A model generated the notes under the pieces. The model ran no database searches. It was given only the letters and a program-made list of their open reading frames with translations, and was not told the DNA's origin. Of a stretch of DNA of 64,000 nt, positions 10,246-18,843 are shown piece after piece (position 1 is the stretch's first letter; each line of letters starts with the position of its first letter). Origin of the DNA: DASUPK01 sp963801055 (GTDB lineage: Bacteria > Actinomycetota > Thermoleophilia > Solirubrobacterales > 70-9); assembly GCA_963801055.1 (NCBI GenBank), contig CAWDDE010000001.1, positions 930,001 through 994,000 on the forward strand, read 5' to 3'. Made by a program: the position numbers and the translations under genes.

Positions 10246-10683
10246 TCAGTACCTCTCGCCCCCGACGTCCTCCTGCATGGAGAGGTACCCGCCGACAGCG
10301 ATCGCCGCACATGCGATCAGGCCAAGGAAGAGGCCGACCTTCCGGTCGGCATCGCCGGGTGTGTCGAACACCTGGTAGAGGATCAGCAGCGTGCCTACGC
10401 CGGCGAGCAGGGCGGTCGCCATTGAGGCCATCGGCGCATCCGCGCCATCGCCCAACAGGCCCAGGACCGCAGGGAGGAGCGCCACCAGGATGACGATCAG
10501 CAGGTAGACGTCGAGCGGGTTCTCAGCCTCCCAGAGGCTGAAGTTCGTGGATCCGCCGATCGTGGTCCCGCCGATGGTCACGGCACCGGAGACGCCGAAC
10601 CAGGGCAGGAAGCTGATGATGAATAAGGCGATCGCGGCAACACCGGCGATGAGCTGCCCCTGAGACAACCTGTTCCCTTGCAA
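10246..10683 (-). CDS. Four-helix membrane protein with FLPWF motif
   Basis: 145 residues from TTG at 10683, preceded by GAGGAGGAA as a good ribosome binding site. Hydrophobic segments are LIAGVAAIALFIISFLPWF, VYLLIVILVALLPAVLGLL, MATALLAGVGTLLILYQVF and GLFLGLIACAAIAVGGYLSM. The FLPWF and GGYLSMQE landmarks are shared with the downstream gene, so this is a tandem duplication. The family is common in Thermoleophilia-type genomes as a hypothetical membrane protein and no function is known to me. A dispersed 29-bp repeat sits 24-52 bp upstream of the start. Confidence 0.65.
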   Translation of the reverse strand: MQGNRLSQGQLIAGVAAIALFIISFLPWFGVSGAVTIGGTTIGGSTNFSLWEAENPLDVYLLIVILVALLPAVLGLLGDGADAPMASMATALLAGVGTLLILYQVFDTPGDADRKVGLFLGLIACAAIAVGGYLSMQEDVGGERY

Positions 10684-10706
10684 TGTTCCTCCTCTGTCGA
10701 CGTCAA

Positions 10707-10735
10707 ACGGGTTGCGCTGTCGCGCGCCCTCGCAT
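10707..10735 (-). repeat. Dispersed 29-bp repeat, copy B
   Basis: The same 29-bp element as at 5739 and 42076, with one difference (GGGTTGCG for GGGTCGCG). It lies between a fragment of a third 4-TM paralogue and the start of the 10246-10683 gene. On the minus strand it still reads HARARDSATRL in one frame. Confidence 0.85.
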
Positions 10736-10744
10736 GGGTGCCGA

Positions 10745-10843
10745 GCCTATATCTCTCCGGCGACCTCCTCCTGCATTGCCGCTGAATCCGCCGAACGCGA
10801 TCACGAGAGCGGCGCCCAGACCGATGAAGGCGTTTGGGAGGGG
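10745..10843 (-). pseudogene. C-terminal remnant of a third FLPW-type membrane paralogue
   Basis: Between the folD stop and repeat copy B, the minus strand reads NAFIGLGAALVIAFGG in one frame and then MQEEVAGDI followed by a stop in another. This matches the last helix and the GGYLSMQE ending of the two neighbouring paralogues with one frame change. No start or upstream part exists, because folD abuts it. This is a weak similarity seen by eye. Confidence 0.35.
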
Positions 10844-11755
10844 TCAGCCGGAGGTGGGAGCCTCGCGCAAGTCGGGTTGCTCCTCGGCTTTGCCTCGGAG
10901 CACCCCCTTATTACGTGCACGCGCCGCCTGAACGGTGTTGACGAGCAGCATCGCGATCGTCATCGGGCCGACCCCGCCGGGCACCGGGGTGATCGCGCCG
11001 GCGAGTTCGCGTGCCGCCTCGAAGTCGACGTCTCCCACCATGCCGTCGTCGGTCCGGTTCGTGCCCACATCGATCACGGTCGCGCCGGGGCGGATCATGT
11101 CCGCCCCGATCAGATTCGGTTTCCCGGCAGCGGCGACCAGGATCTCGGCTCGGCGACAGACCTCGCCCAGGTCCCGCGTGCGGCTGTGGCAGACGGTGAC
11201 CGTGGCGTTAGCGCCGAGCAGCAGCGAGAAGAGCGGCCGGCCGACGAGGTTGGAGCGGCCGACGATCACCGCCTCCTTACCCTCCGCGTCCACCCCCGTC
11301 GATCTGATCAGCTCCATGACACCCTGCGGCGTCGCCGGCACCAGCCCCGGCTCCCCGCGGGCAAGCAGGCCCGCGCTCGTCGGTGTGAGCCCGTCGACGT
11401 CCTTGGCGGGATCGAGCGCCGCGACGATCGCATCGGCGTCGATCTGCGCGGGAAGCGGCAGCTGGACCAGGATCCCGTCGACTTCGTCGTTGTCGTTGAG
11501 CTCGGCGACCAGCTTCAGCAGGTCCTCCTGAGGGATGGAACCCTCCGGCTTGTGGTCGAACGAGCGGATCCCGACCTCCTCCGAGGCCTCGTGCTTGCGC
11601 CGCACGTAGATCGCCGAGGCCGGATCGTCGCCAACCAGCATGGTGGCGAGGCCGGGCGGGCGGCCGAGTTGGCGGGTGAGCTCCTCCACCTCTCCCTTGA
11701 CGCGCTCCCGCACCGAGGCGGCGACCGCCTTGCCGTCGATCACCGTCGCCGCCAC
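10844..11755 (-). CDS. folD: Bifunctional methylenetetrahydrofolate dehydrogenase/cyclohydrolase
   Basis: Cytosolic enzyme interconverting 5,10-methylene-, methenyl- and 10-formyl-THF. The 303 residues contain the substrate motif YVRRKHEASEEVGI (the Lys is the general acid), VDGILVQLPLPAQIDAD, the PAKDVDGLTP loop, and the NADP site VIVGRSNLVGRPLFSLLLGA. The end PVPGGVGPMTIAMLLVNTV is characteristic. The GTG start at 11755 shares one base with the pcrA TAG stop, so the two are translationally coupled. The C terminus is about 15 residues longer than usual (GKAEEQPDLREAPTSG). Confidence 0.95.
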   Translation of the reverse strand: MAATVIDGKAVAASVRERVKGEVEELTRQLGRPPGLATMLVGDDPASAIYVRRKHEASEEVGIRSFDHKPEGSIPQEDLLKLVAELNDNDEVDGILVQLPLPAQIDADAIVAALDPAKDVDGLTPTSAGLLARGEPGLVPATPQGVMELIRSTGVDAEGKEAVIVGRSNLVGRPLFSLLLGANATVTVCHSRTRDLGEVCRRAEILVAAAGKPNLIGADMIRPGATVIDVGTNRTDDGMVGDVDFEAARELAGAITPVPGGVGPMTIAMLLVNTVQAARARNKGVLRGKAEEQPDLREAPTSG

Positions 11756-14016
11756 TAACTCGCCTTCCGCAGGGGTGCGTAGTCCGCCATCAGCTTGCGC
11801 TCCGTTCCGTCGCTAGCGAAGCGCACGACTATCACTCCGCCCGGCTCGACCGCCGTGACGACGCCGTCGCCGAAGCTGGCGTGCACAACGTCGTCGCCGA
11901 TGCCGAAGGAGAGCGACGGCTCCACCTTGGGCACTTGCGCCCCGGCGCCACCGAGCGACCAGCCGGTGAGCGCCTGCTCCTCGGTGCCCTCACGCTCGAC
12001 CAGGTCATCGGGCAGCTCCGAGAGGAAGCGCGAAGGGAAACCGGTCTCGCGCCCGGCGAACATGCGGCGGCTGCGCGCATGCGTCATCCAGAGCCGCTTG
12101 CGGGCCCGCGTCATGCCGACGTAGCAGAGCCTGCGCTCCTCCTCCTCGTTTCCCTCCTCGAGCGAGCGGGAGTGAGGGAAGACGCCCTCCTCGCAGCCGA
12201 TGATGAAGACGGCGTCGTACTCGAGGCCTTTGGCGTTGTGCAGCGTCATCAGCGTGACCTTGGATTCGTCCCGCTTCAGGTCGTCCTGGTCGGTGTAGAG
12301 CGAGATCGCCTGCAGGAACTCCTCGAGCGGCTGGAGCTCCGAGGGCCCCTCGACCTCCCGGTTGGCGTCGAACTCCGCCGCGACGCCGACCAGCTCCTCG
12401 AGGTTCTCGATCCGGCCCTCGGCCTCGATGGTGCGCTCCGCCCGGAGCGCGTCGAGGTAGCCGGAGCGCTCCAACAGCGCCTTGAGGAGGTCCGCGACGG
12501 GGCCGCCCTCGAACTCGGCGCGCAGCTCCTCGATCAGCCCGGTGAACCGCGAGACGGACCTGATCGCCGCGGCCCCCAGTCCCGGGACCGCCTCGGGCTC
12601 GAGCGCGATCTCCCAGATCGTCCGCCCGGTCGTGTTGGCGTGCGCGCGCAGGCGGCCCTGGCTGGTGTCGCCGATCCCGCGGCGAGGCGAGTTGACGACT
12701 CGGGAGAAGCTCACCTCGTCGGCGGGGTTGACGAGCAGCTGCAGGTAGGCGACCGCGTCCTTGACCTCGGCGCGCTCGTAGAACTTCGTCCCGCCGATCA
12801 CCTGGTAGGGCAGCTCGTAGCGGACCAGGATGTCCTCCAGCACCCGGCTGTGGGCGTTGGTCCGGTAGAAGACCGCGATCTCGTTGCGGCTCATGCCCTG
12901 CTGGTCGATCAGCTCCTCGATCTCTCCGGCGACGAAGCGGGCCTCGGCGTGCTCGTCCTCGAGCTCGGCGACGTGGATCTTCTCGCCCTCGCCGAGGTCC
13001 GACCAGAGGCGCTTGCCGAGACGGCCCGAGTTGTGCGAGATGACCGCGTTCGCCGCCTCGAGGATCGTCTCGGTCGAGCGGTAGTTCTGCTCGAGCTTGA
13101 CAACAGCGGCATCGGGGAAGTCCTCGGCGAACTCGAGGATGTTGCGGACCTCGGCTCCACGGAAGCGGTAGATCGACTGATCCTCGTCACCGACGACGGT
13201 CAGGTTCCCGTCCTCGCCGCAGAGCAGCTGCAGCAGCCGGTACTGGGCGTGGTTCGTGTCCTGGTACTCGTCGACGAGCACCCAGCGAAAGCGCTCGCGA
13301 TAGCGCCGCCGGACGTCCTCGAAGAGCTCCAGGACGTTGACCGTCCGCATCAGCAGGTCGTCGAAGTCCATCGAGTTCGCCTCCATCATCCGGCGCTCGT
13401 ACAGGCGGTAGGCCTGGCCGACCATCTCCTCGAAGGGGCCGGCGGCGGTCTGCTGGTACGTCTCGGCGTCGATCAGCTGGTTCTTCGCGTCTGAGATGCG
13501 CGCCCGGACCGCGCGGGGCGGGTAGCGCTTGGTGTCGACCTCGAGCTCCTCCAGGCAGCGCTTCAACATCCGCAGCGAGTCGGGCTCGTCGTAGATCGTG
13601 AAGCGGCTCGTGTAGCCGAGGCGCTCCGCCTCCGCCCGGAGCAACCGTGCGCACGCGGAATGGAAGGTCATCACCCACATCCGGCGCGGGACCCCTCCGA
13701 TCAAGGAGGAGACCCGTTGCCACATCTCGTCGGCCGCCTTATTGGTGAACGTGACGGCGAGAATCTGGTCGTGCCGAGCCCTGCCGGTCGCCAACAGCCA
13801 GGCGATCCGATGCGTCAGGGCCCGTGTCTTGCCCGAGCCCGCGCCGGCGAGGATGAGCAGCGGGCCCTCGCCGAAGGTGACCGCCTCCCGCTGGGGACCG
13901 TTGAGGTCTGCTAGCAGGCGCTCCACATGATCCGCGCCGACCTCGATCGGTGCGCCGGGTGCCTCCTCAGTCGCCTCCTCGGGGGCGACCTTCAATTCCT
14001 CACTTCCGCGGGCCAC
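11755..14016 (-). CDS. pcrA: ATP-dependent DNA helicase PcrA/UvrD
   Basis: SF1A 3'-5' helicase used in repair and replication restart. The 753 residues show motif I LILAGAGSGKTRALTHRIA, motif II WVLVDEYQDTNHAQY, motif III VGDEDQSIYRFRGAE, motif IV LEQNYRST, motif V TLMTLHNAKGLEYD and motif VI VGMTRARKRLWMTHA. The C-terminal Tudor-like segment that binds RNA polymerase in PcrA is present (GDDVVHASFGDGVVTAVEPG). The start GTG at 14016 (VARGSEELKVAPEEA) is chosen because the longer frame would run back through the cysE 3' end. Confidence 0.96.
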   Translation of the reverse strand: MARGSEELKVAPEEATEEAPGAPIEVGADHVERLLADLNGPQREAVTFGEGPLLILAGAGSGKTRALTHRIAWLLATGRARHDQILAVTFTNKAADEMWQRVSSLIGGVPRRMWVMTFHSACARLLRAEAERLGYTSRFTIYDEPDSLRMLKRCLEELEVDTKRYPPRAVRARISDAKNQLIDAETYQQTAAGPFEEMVGQAYRLYERRMMEANSMDFDDLLMRTVNVLELFEDVRRRYRERFRWVLVDEYQDTNHAQYRLLQLLCGEDGNLTVVGDEDQSIYRFRGAEVRNILEFAEDFPDAAVVKLEQNYRSTETILEAANAVISHNSGRLGKRLWSDLGEGEKIHVAELEDEHAEARFVAGEIEELIDQQGMSRNEIAVFYRTNAHSRVLEDILVRYELPYQVIGGTKFYERAEVKDAVAYLQLLVNPADEVSFSRVVNSPRRGIGDTSQGRLRAHANTTGRTIWEIALEPEAVPGLGAAAIRSVSRFTGLIEELRAEFEGGPVADLLKALLERSGYLDALRAERTIEAEGRIENLEELVGVAAEFDANREVEGPSELQPLEEFLQAISLYTDQDDLKRDESKVTLMTLHNAKGLEYDAVFIIGCEEGVFPHSRSLEEGNEEEERRLCYVGMTRARKRLWMTHARSRRMFAGRETGFPSRFLSELPDDLVEREGTEEQALTGWSLGGAGAQVPKVEPSLSFGIGDDVVHASFGDGVVTAVEPGGVIVVRFASDGTERKLMADYAPLRKAS

Positions 14017-14044
14017 GGGCCAAGCATAGGCCCGGGCGAAGCGG

Positions 14045-14782
14045 CTACCCGCCCGCTGAGCTCGGCCCCTGCTTCGGTCGGAGCTCGGTGATGTCGGCCT
14101 GCCCGGCGTCCTCACCCGTGAAGTGGGTGAGCCGCTGCTCCAGCGACGTGATCCGGTCGGAGAGCTCCTTGATCGCGTCGGCGATCGGGTCGGGCAGGTG
14201 GATCCAGTCGGTGTCCGGCCCCTCAACCCGCTTGCCCTCCACGCGCACCGGGTGGCCGGGATTGCCGACGACGGTGGTGTGGTCCGGAACGTCCTCGATC
14301 ACAACGGTGTTCGCCCCGACCTTCGCGTTGCGGCCGACGGTCACGGGGCCGAGCAGCTTGGCGCCCGACCCGACCGTGACGTCGTCCTCGAGCGTCGGAT
14401 GGCGCTTGCCGCGGGCGAAGCCGGTCCCCCCCAGGGTGACGCCCTGATACAGCGTCACCCGGTCTCCGATCTCGGCGGTCTCACCGATCACCACGCCCGA
14501 GCCGTGATCGATGAAGAAGTCGGGGCCGATCTTGGCGGCGGGGTGGATTTCGACGCCTGTGATCGCGCGACTCGCATAGGCGATCGTGCGCGGAACCAGC
14601 GGCACCTCCGCCTCCCAGAGCGCGTGCGCCACCCGGTGCGCGAGCAGGGCCTGGACCCCGGCCCAGCCGGTGAGGATCTCGAGCGTGCCGATGCCGCGAG
14701 CGGCGGGGTCACGCTCACGGGCCGAGGCGACGTCGGACGACACCTCTTTGACCACGCGCCTCAGCGTTCCTATGCCAAGCAC
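14045..14782 (-). CDS. cysE: Serine O-acetyltransferase
   Basis: Transfers acetyl from acetyl-CoA to serine, giving O-acetylserine for the CysK gene next to it. 245 residues: an N-terminal helical part (GWAGVQALLAHRVAHALWE) and a left-handed beta-helix with DFFIDHGSGVVIGETAEIGD, LYQGVTLGGTG, RHPTLEDDVTVGSGAKLLGP and VVGNPGHPV. A helical C-terminal tail of about 50 residues follows (IKELSDRITSLEQRL). It lies 28 bp downstream of cysK's start side on the same strand; together they form the two-step serine-to-cysteine module. Confidence 0.94.
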   Translation of the reverse strand: MLGIGTLRRVVKEVSSDVASARERDPAARGIGTLEILTGWAGVQALLAHRVAHALWEAEVPLVPRTIAYASRAITGVEIHPAAKIGPDFFIDHGSGVVIGETAEIGDRVTLYQGVTLGGTGFARGKRHPTLEDDVTVGSGAKLLGPVTVGRNAKVGANTVVIEDVPDHTTVVGNPGHPVRVEGKRVEGPDTDWIHLPDPIADAIKELSDRITSLEQRLTHFTGEDAGQADITELRPKQGPSSAGG

Positions 14783-14809
14783 GCTTCGAAGCTTAGGGAG
14801 CAGCGACCG

Positions 14810-15763
14810 CTAGGAGGGGGCGAAAAACGGCAGCGACATGTAGCGCTCACCCGAGTCCGGCACGATCACCACGATCCGCTTTCCCGCCATCTCCTCGCGT
14901 GCGGCGAGATCGAGCGCGGCACGCACCGCCGCTCCCGCCGAGATCCCGATCAACAGCCCCTCGCGGCGGGCGGCGGCGCGGGCCGTATCGAGCGCATCCT
15001 CATCGCTCACGCCGACGAGCTCGTCGATCACCTCGCCGTCGAGCACGTCGGGCACGAAGCCGGCGCCGATCCCCTGGATCTTGTGCGGGCCCGGCTGGCC
15101 CCCCGAGAGCACGGGCGAGGCAGCAGGCTCGACGCCGATCACGCTCACATCGGGACGGCGCTCCTTGAGCACCTGCCCGACGCCGGTGATCGTGCCGCCG
15201 GTGCCGATGCCCGCGACGAATGCATCGACCTGACCGTCGAGGTCGCGCCAGATCTCCTCGGCCGTGGTCCGGCGGTGGATCTCCGGGTTGGCGGGGTTCG
15301 AGAACTGCTGCGGGATGAAGCCTCCGTTCTCGGCGGCGAGCCTGTTGGCGAGTTCCACTGCCTCGTTCATGCCTCCCAGCGACGGGGTCTCGTAGACCTC
15401 GGCGCCGTAGGTGCGAAGCAGCGCGGTTCGTTCGCGGCTCATGCCCTCCGGCAGGGTCAGGATCAGGTGATAGTCACGCGCCGCGGCGACCAGCGCCAGT
15501 GCAATGCCGGTGTTGCCGCTGGTCGGCTCGACGATCACGGAGCGGCCGCGCTCGATCAGTCCGTCGCGCTCCGCGGCGTCGATCATCGCCACTCCGATCC
15601 GGTCCTTGACCGAGCCCCCCGGGTTGAAGAACTCGAGCTTGGCGATCACGTCGCCGGGCAGGTCAGCGCCCAGGCGCGGCAGCGCGACGAGGGGCGTGTG
15701 CCCCACCACGGCGGAGCTCTCCGCTCCCACCCGGAGGGTGGTGACGATCCCGTTGGCGGCCAT
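14810..15763 (-). CDS. cysK: Cysteine synthase A (O-acetylserine sulfhydrylase)
   Basis: PLP enzyme that makes cysteine from O-acetylserine and sulfide. 317 residues. The PLP lysine is in NPGGSVKDRIGVAMI; the substrate loop is PTSGNTGIALALVAAA; the phosphate-binding loop is AGIGTGGTITGVGQVL; and GISAGAAVRAALDLA is conserved. The usual N-terminal GHTPLVALPRL is present after a short extension. It is paired with cysE (27 bp gap). Cystathionine beta-synthase is possible for this fold, but the lack of extra domains and the cysE neighbour favour CysK. Confidence 0.94.
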   Translation of the reverse strand: MAANGIVTTLRVGAESSAVVGHTPLVALPRLGADLPGDVIAKLEFFNPGGSVKDRIGVAMIDAAERDGLIERGRSVIVEPTSGNTGIALALVAAARDYHLILTLPEGMSRERTALLRTYGAEVYETPSLGGMNEAVELANRLAAENGGFIPQQFSNPANPEIHRRTTAEEIWRDLDGQVDAFVAGIGTGGTITGVGQVLKERRPDVSVIGVEPAASPVLSGGQPGPHKIQGIGAGFVPDVLDGEVIDELVGVSDEDALDTARAAARREGLLIGISAGAAVRAALDLAAREEMAGKRIVVIVPDSGERYMSLPFFAPS

Positions 15764-15772
15764 CGGACAAAA

Positions 15773-16318
15773 CTACCGGAACCGGGTCAGGTTTCCGGTG
15801 ATTCCGTTTTCCGGCCCGCCGCAGACCTTGAAGCCGTACCGGCGAGCGAGGGCGCTCGCCTCGGCGTTGTGCTCTGCGAGGCGTATCTGCAAGCTTCGAA
15901 TCTCCTTGGCGTTCCTCTGGTCATAGGCGTCGGCCCAGTCCTCGAGGTCGGTGATCTGGGCGCTGAGGATCGAGAGCAGCGATGCGAGACTGGCCGCGTC
16001 GGCACTCGGATGCTGGAGCGCCAGCAGTCCTTTCACCTCGGCCATCTGGTTGGCGGCCTGCTGGTGAAGAAGTGCGGCCACTTCGCGGGTCTCTTCGGAC
16101 GTGATCGGTGCCAGTTCGGCCACCCGTTGCTCGAGCTCCTCGCGCTTGGCCTCCTCGGTCTTGCAGATCGCATCAGCGTGTGCGATGTACTCGGCCTTCG
16201 TCAGCGGCTCTGCGCTCGTCTGCGTCCCGAATTGCGTGACGGTCTTCGTGCCACCACCACCGCATCCCGCAATCGCAAGGCCGGCGACTACAGCAATAGC
16301 CCCAACAAGCCGAGCCAC
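15773..16318 (-). CDS. Putative secreted lipoprotein with helical body
   Basis: 181 residues from GTG at 16318. The signal is VARLVGAIAVVAGLAIAGC, with lipobox LAIAGC, then GGGG and a charged helical domain (EAKREELEQRVAELAPITSE; VAALLHQQAANQMAEVKGL) that could form a coiled coil. The end LARRYGFKVCGGPENGIT is a recurring ending of small actinobacterial lipoproteins with unknown function. A longer frame from 16423 would put 35 residues before the signal peptide and is rejected. It lies 10 bp downstream of the cysK start. Confidence 0.65.
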   Translation of the reverse strand: MARLVGAIAVVAGLAIAGCGGGGTKTVTQFGTQTSAEPLTKAEYIAHADAICKTEEAKREELEQRVAELAPITSEETREVAALLHQQAANQMAEVKGLLALQHPSADAASLASLLSILSAQITDLEDWADAYDQRNAKEIRSLQIRLAEHNAEASALARRYGFKVCGGPENGITGNLTRFR

Positions 16319-16588
16319 AGGATCGCCTGAAGAGGAATCCCCGACAGGCCTTGCCGCCTCCGGTCTAACCAGGAGTGGTCCCCGACGACCAGGCCGACTT
16401 CTTCCAGGCATCTCGCGCTTCATTAGCGTGCTCTTCGGGGAAGGCTGCCGAAAGCGGGAAATGAGCGTAGCGGGAGATCCTGCCTAGTCGGGCATGTGGC
16501 ACGACAGTCCACCGCGGAGAGACCGAGCGGCCAGCAGGCAGCAGGGCAGGCGGCTAGGCTGAGATCCGGCTAACCACGGAGGTTCCCT

Positions 16589-16906
16589 ATGGCAACGTTC
16601 GCCGTCATCGCCGAGCATCCGCCCAACCTCTGCCCGACCTCGAATGCTCAGACGCGGCAGATGATGAAGGAGGGCGCCGGCCAGATCCCGCAGCTCGCCG
16701 AGCAGCTCGGCGTCAATATCGTCACCCTGCGCATCTTCGGCCCGGACCACATCATCCTCGCGGTCGTCGAGGCGGACGACATTGATTCCGTCAGGGCCTT
16801 CGCCTTGAAGAGCCGCCTCATGCAGTGGAACACGGTAAACATCCACGCCACCTACTCGATTGAGGAGGCGATCCCGCTGATCGACGAGTTGGAGCCCATC
16901 TTCTAG
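16589..16906 (+). CDS. DUF3303-like small protein
   Basis: 105-residue soluble protein MATFAVIAEHPPNLCPTSNA..., preceded by a clear GGAGGTTCCCT ribosome binding site. It has the ferredoxin-like alpha/beta pattern of the DUF3303 group (KEGAGQIPQLAEQLGVNIVT, LAVVEADDIDSVRAFALKS, YSIEEAIPLIDELEPIF). These small proteins resemble stress-responsive dimeric barrels but have no assigned reaction. It is a stand-alone gene on the plus strand between two minus-strand blocks. Confidence 0.7.
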   Translation: MATFAVIAEHPPNLCPTSNAQTRQMMKEGAGQIPQLAEQLGVNIVTLRIFGPDHIILAVVEADDIDSVRAFALKSRLMQWNTVNIHATYSIEEAIPLIDELEPIF

Positions 16907-17007
16907 GGCAACACGCTCGGCGCGCGCCAGCGGTCACCCGGCGGTCTTTTGCGGGCAGTTCTGGGCCGGCACCTTCCTATGTCCATGTCGCGAGATACTG
17001 CGTGGCG

Positions 17008-17274
17008 ATGTCGCATCAGAACGTCGAATTGGTTCGTCGATGGGCGGAATGCCTTGCGGGCGGGGAATTGCCGCTTGAGCTGTCCGACCCCGAGCTCCGG
17101 CTCGACAACATCGTCCAGTTCCCGATCACCGGGCCCTACCACGGACACGAGGGCCTTCGGCGCTGGTGGCAAGACGTCGCGGAAGCATTTGAGGAGATTC
17201 GATTCGAGGTCGAGGAGTTGATCGATCTCGACGATGAGAACCAGGCACTCAAGGCCGCCGGGCTGCGGGAGTAG
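17008..17274 (+). CDS. SnoaL-like (NTF2 fold) protein with apparent internal deletion
   Basis: The N terminus MSHQNVELVRRWAECLAGG, then GPYHGHEGLRRWWQDVAEAF and FEVEELIDLDDENQ, matches the abundant SnoaL-like family of these actinobacteria. Such proteins normally run about 130 residues. Here the central and later strands are missing: DDENQ jumps straight to ALKAAGLRE and stop, the usual family C terminus. About 40 residues appear deleted with the frame kept, giving 88 residues. The fold's cavity would be incomplete, so it is probably non-functional. A GTG at 17002 would add two residues. Confidence 0.65.
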   Translation: MSHQNVELVRRWAECLAGGELPLELSDPELRLDNIVQFPITGPYHGHEGLRRWWQDVAEAFEEIRFEVEELIDLDDENQALKAAGLRE

Positions 17275-17277
17275 GCG

Positions 17278-17598
17278 ATGTCGCGGGAGGAGCGCATCGC
17301 GGAAAACGAGGTCTTTTGCCGGGACCTCAACAGGAGCAAGGACGACTGGCTCAGGGGTGGCGTTCTGGCGGCAGGTTTTCGATGCGAGTGCTGGCGGATC
17401 GACTGCGCCGTCCGCATACGACTGTCCAGGCGGGAATGGCAGGAGGTCCGCTCGCGTCCGGAGCGCTTCGCTGTCGCGCCCGGGCACACAGCCAACGACG
17501 TCGAACCGGGCGTTGAAGAGGTGGTCAAGGAATACGAACACTTCTGGATCGTCGAAAAGCGCGGCGAGGCGGGAGAGATAGCCGCGAAGCGGGCGTAG
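17278..17598 (+). CDS. Conserved hypothetical with CxCxxxxC motif
   Basis: 106 residues, starting 3 bp after the SnoaL-like stop. The pattern is RIAENEVFCRDLNR, GFRCECWRIDCAVRIRLS, RSRPERFAVAPGH, EHFWIVEKRGEAGEIA. The CECWRIDC cysteines could bind a metal. I recognise the pattern as a recurring actinobacterial hypothetical but know no function. Close packing with the SnoaL-like gene suggests cotranscription. Confidence 0.6.
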   Translation: MSREERIAENEVFCRDLNRSKDDWLRGGVLAAGFRCECWRIDCAVRIRLSRREWQEVRSRPERFAVAPGHTANDVEPGVEEVVKEYEHFWIVEKRGEAGEIAAKRA

Positions 17599-17620
17599 CC
17601 GATGATTAGGCTCTCGTGGG

Positions 17621-18160
17621 ATGGGTGGCACCCTCAACGAGGAACTATCGCGTGAGGCCGCGACATCGGGGATTCGACGTGCCGTGGAAACCGGGACCTA
17701 CTACGGCGACAGCGCGATCAAGCTCAGCCGCATCTTCGAGCGAGTAGAGACGATCGAACTATCGCGGCGCCTCGCGCTGCGCTCCTGGCTGCGTCTGCTT
17801 CGCTACCGGAATGTGCATCTCCGACTTGGCGATTCCAGCAAGCTCCTCAAACCGTCCTCCGAACCGACGCTCTACTGGCTCGATAGTCACTGGAGTGGTG
17901 GAAACACCGCGGGCGCGGACCGGCCGTGCCCGCTTCTCTCTGAGATCCAGGCAACATCGCCGGGGACCTTTGGCGACTGGTACCTGATCGATGACGCGCG
18001 CCTTTTCACCGGCCGGCTTGATTCAGGGCTTGACCCGGTGCAGTGGCCGACGATTGACCAAATCCGAGAACTCATAGCGGTGGTCCGGCCTGGATATGAG
18101 GTCTCGGTGCGCAAAGATCTCGACGTAATCGTCGTGAGGCCATCCGCCTACGGCTTCTAG
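17621..18160 (+). CDS. SAM-dependent methyltransferase-like protein
   Basis: 179 residues. RRAVETGTYYGDSAIKLSRI resembles methyltransferase motif I (E-x-G-x-x-x-G), followed by VETIELSRRLALRSW (post I), VHLRLGDSSKLL (post II region) and LYWLDSHWSGGNT. The end (DWYLIDDARLF; VSVRKDLDVIVVRP) fits the class I methyltransferase core of glycan-tailoring type enzymes. No partner genes give a substrate. Its base composition is a little lower in GC than the neighbours and it sits in an accessory stretch, so transfer is possible. Confidence 0.55.
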   Translation: MGGTLNEELSREAATSGIRRAVETGTYYGDSAIKLSRIFERVETIELSRRLALRSWLRLLRYRNVHLRLGDSSKLLKPSSEPTLYWLDSHWSGGNTAGADRPCPLLSEIQATSPGTFGDWYLIDDARLFTGRLDSGLDPVQWPTIDQIRELIAVVRPGYEVSVRKDLDVIVVRPSAYGF

Positions 18161-18253
18161 CTGCTGCCCCGCGCCGCCACGACTGGGAGGGCAAGTAGTC
18201 CGGTGAGGCAGAGGGGTGACCTGGTCCACCGCCGCCCCTCTTGAACTTCCGCC

Positions 18254-18727
18254 CTAGCGCAGCTGGCCCCGGATCGCGCCGAGCGGGAAACCCGGATCGG
18301 TGTGGTAGTTGACGTAGAAGGCGCTCGGGTCTTGGCAGAGGTCGGCGGGGTCGATCGTGCCCATCAACGGCGTCACCACGTCGCGCTGCTTGATGTGGCG
18401 CGCATTCGTCGCCGGGGCAGGTGGCACGAACAGCTCCACCACGATGGGGCCATTGAATCCGACCTCCTCCTGGTGGATATGGCCCGCAAAAAAGTTCTCT
18501 CGGTTCTTATTGTTGATCTGGGTCTTGAACTCGATCGTGTCGTCGTTTCTGACCTTGATATGTGTGTGGCCCTTGGCGGTGGAGGTCGTGGAGGGCACCT
18601 CGTTCTTGGCCGCCAGCTTCGCGTGCAGGACGCACATCACGCCCCGGCCGCTCTTCGCCGACCCCACGCTCGCGGGGAGCGCGGCAACAGCGCACGCGAC
18701 AACGAGACAGAGGATCAGACGCCGCAT
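18254..18727 (-). CDS. Secreted CHRD-domain protein
   Basis: 157 residues with a signal peptide (MRRLILCLVVACAVAALPASVGSA) and a CHRD domain. It has the usual LAAKNEVPSTTSTAKGHTHI opening, FFAGHIHQEEVGFNGPIVVELF with the HIH core, and YHTDPGFPLGAIRGQL at the end. CHRD domains occur in exported proteins and have no established enzymatic role. Starts at 18727 or 18736 (MRHMRR) are both possible. The longer frame to 18877 runs through the terminator upstream and is rejected. Confidence 0.8.
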   Translation of the reverse strand: MRRLILCLVVACAVAALPASVGSAKSGRGVMCVLHAKLAAKNEVPSTTSTAKGHTHIKVRNDDTIEFKTQINNKNRENFFAGHIHQEEVGFNGPIVVELFVPPAPATNARHIKQRDVVTPLMGTIDPADLCQDPSAFYVNYHTDPGFPLGAIRGQLR

Positions 18728-18843
18728 GTGCCTCATCTTACCCTTGGCCCCCAGGTTCGCAACCTCCGAGGTGTTCGACACGCCAGGACTGGGAGGGTCA
18801 ATAGCCCAGTTGCCCCCGGTCGGCCTACCAAAAGGGCGAACAA

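Noticed and set aside
11881..13494. 537-codon plus-strand open frame
   Set aside because: Antisense shadow of pcrA; no domain-like sequence.
14123..16330. 735-codon plus-strand open frame
   Set aside because: Antisense shadow across cysE, cysK and the lipoprotein gene.
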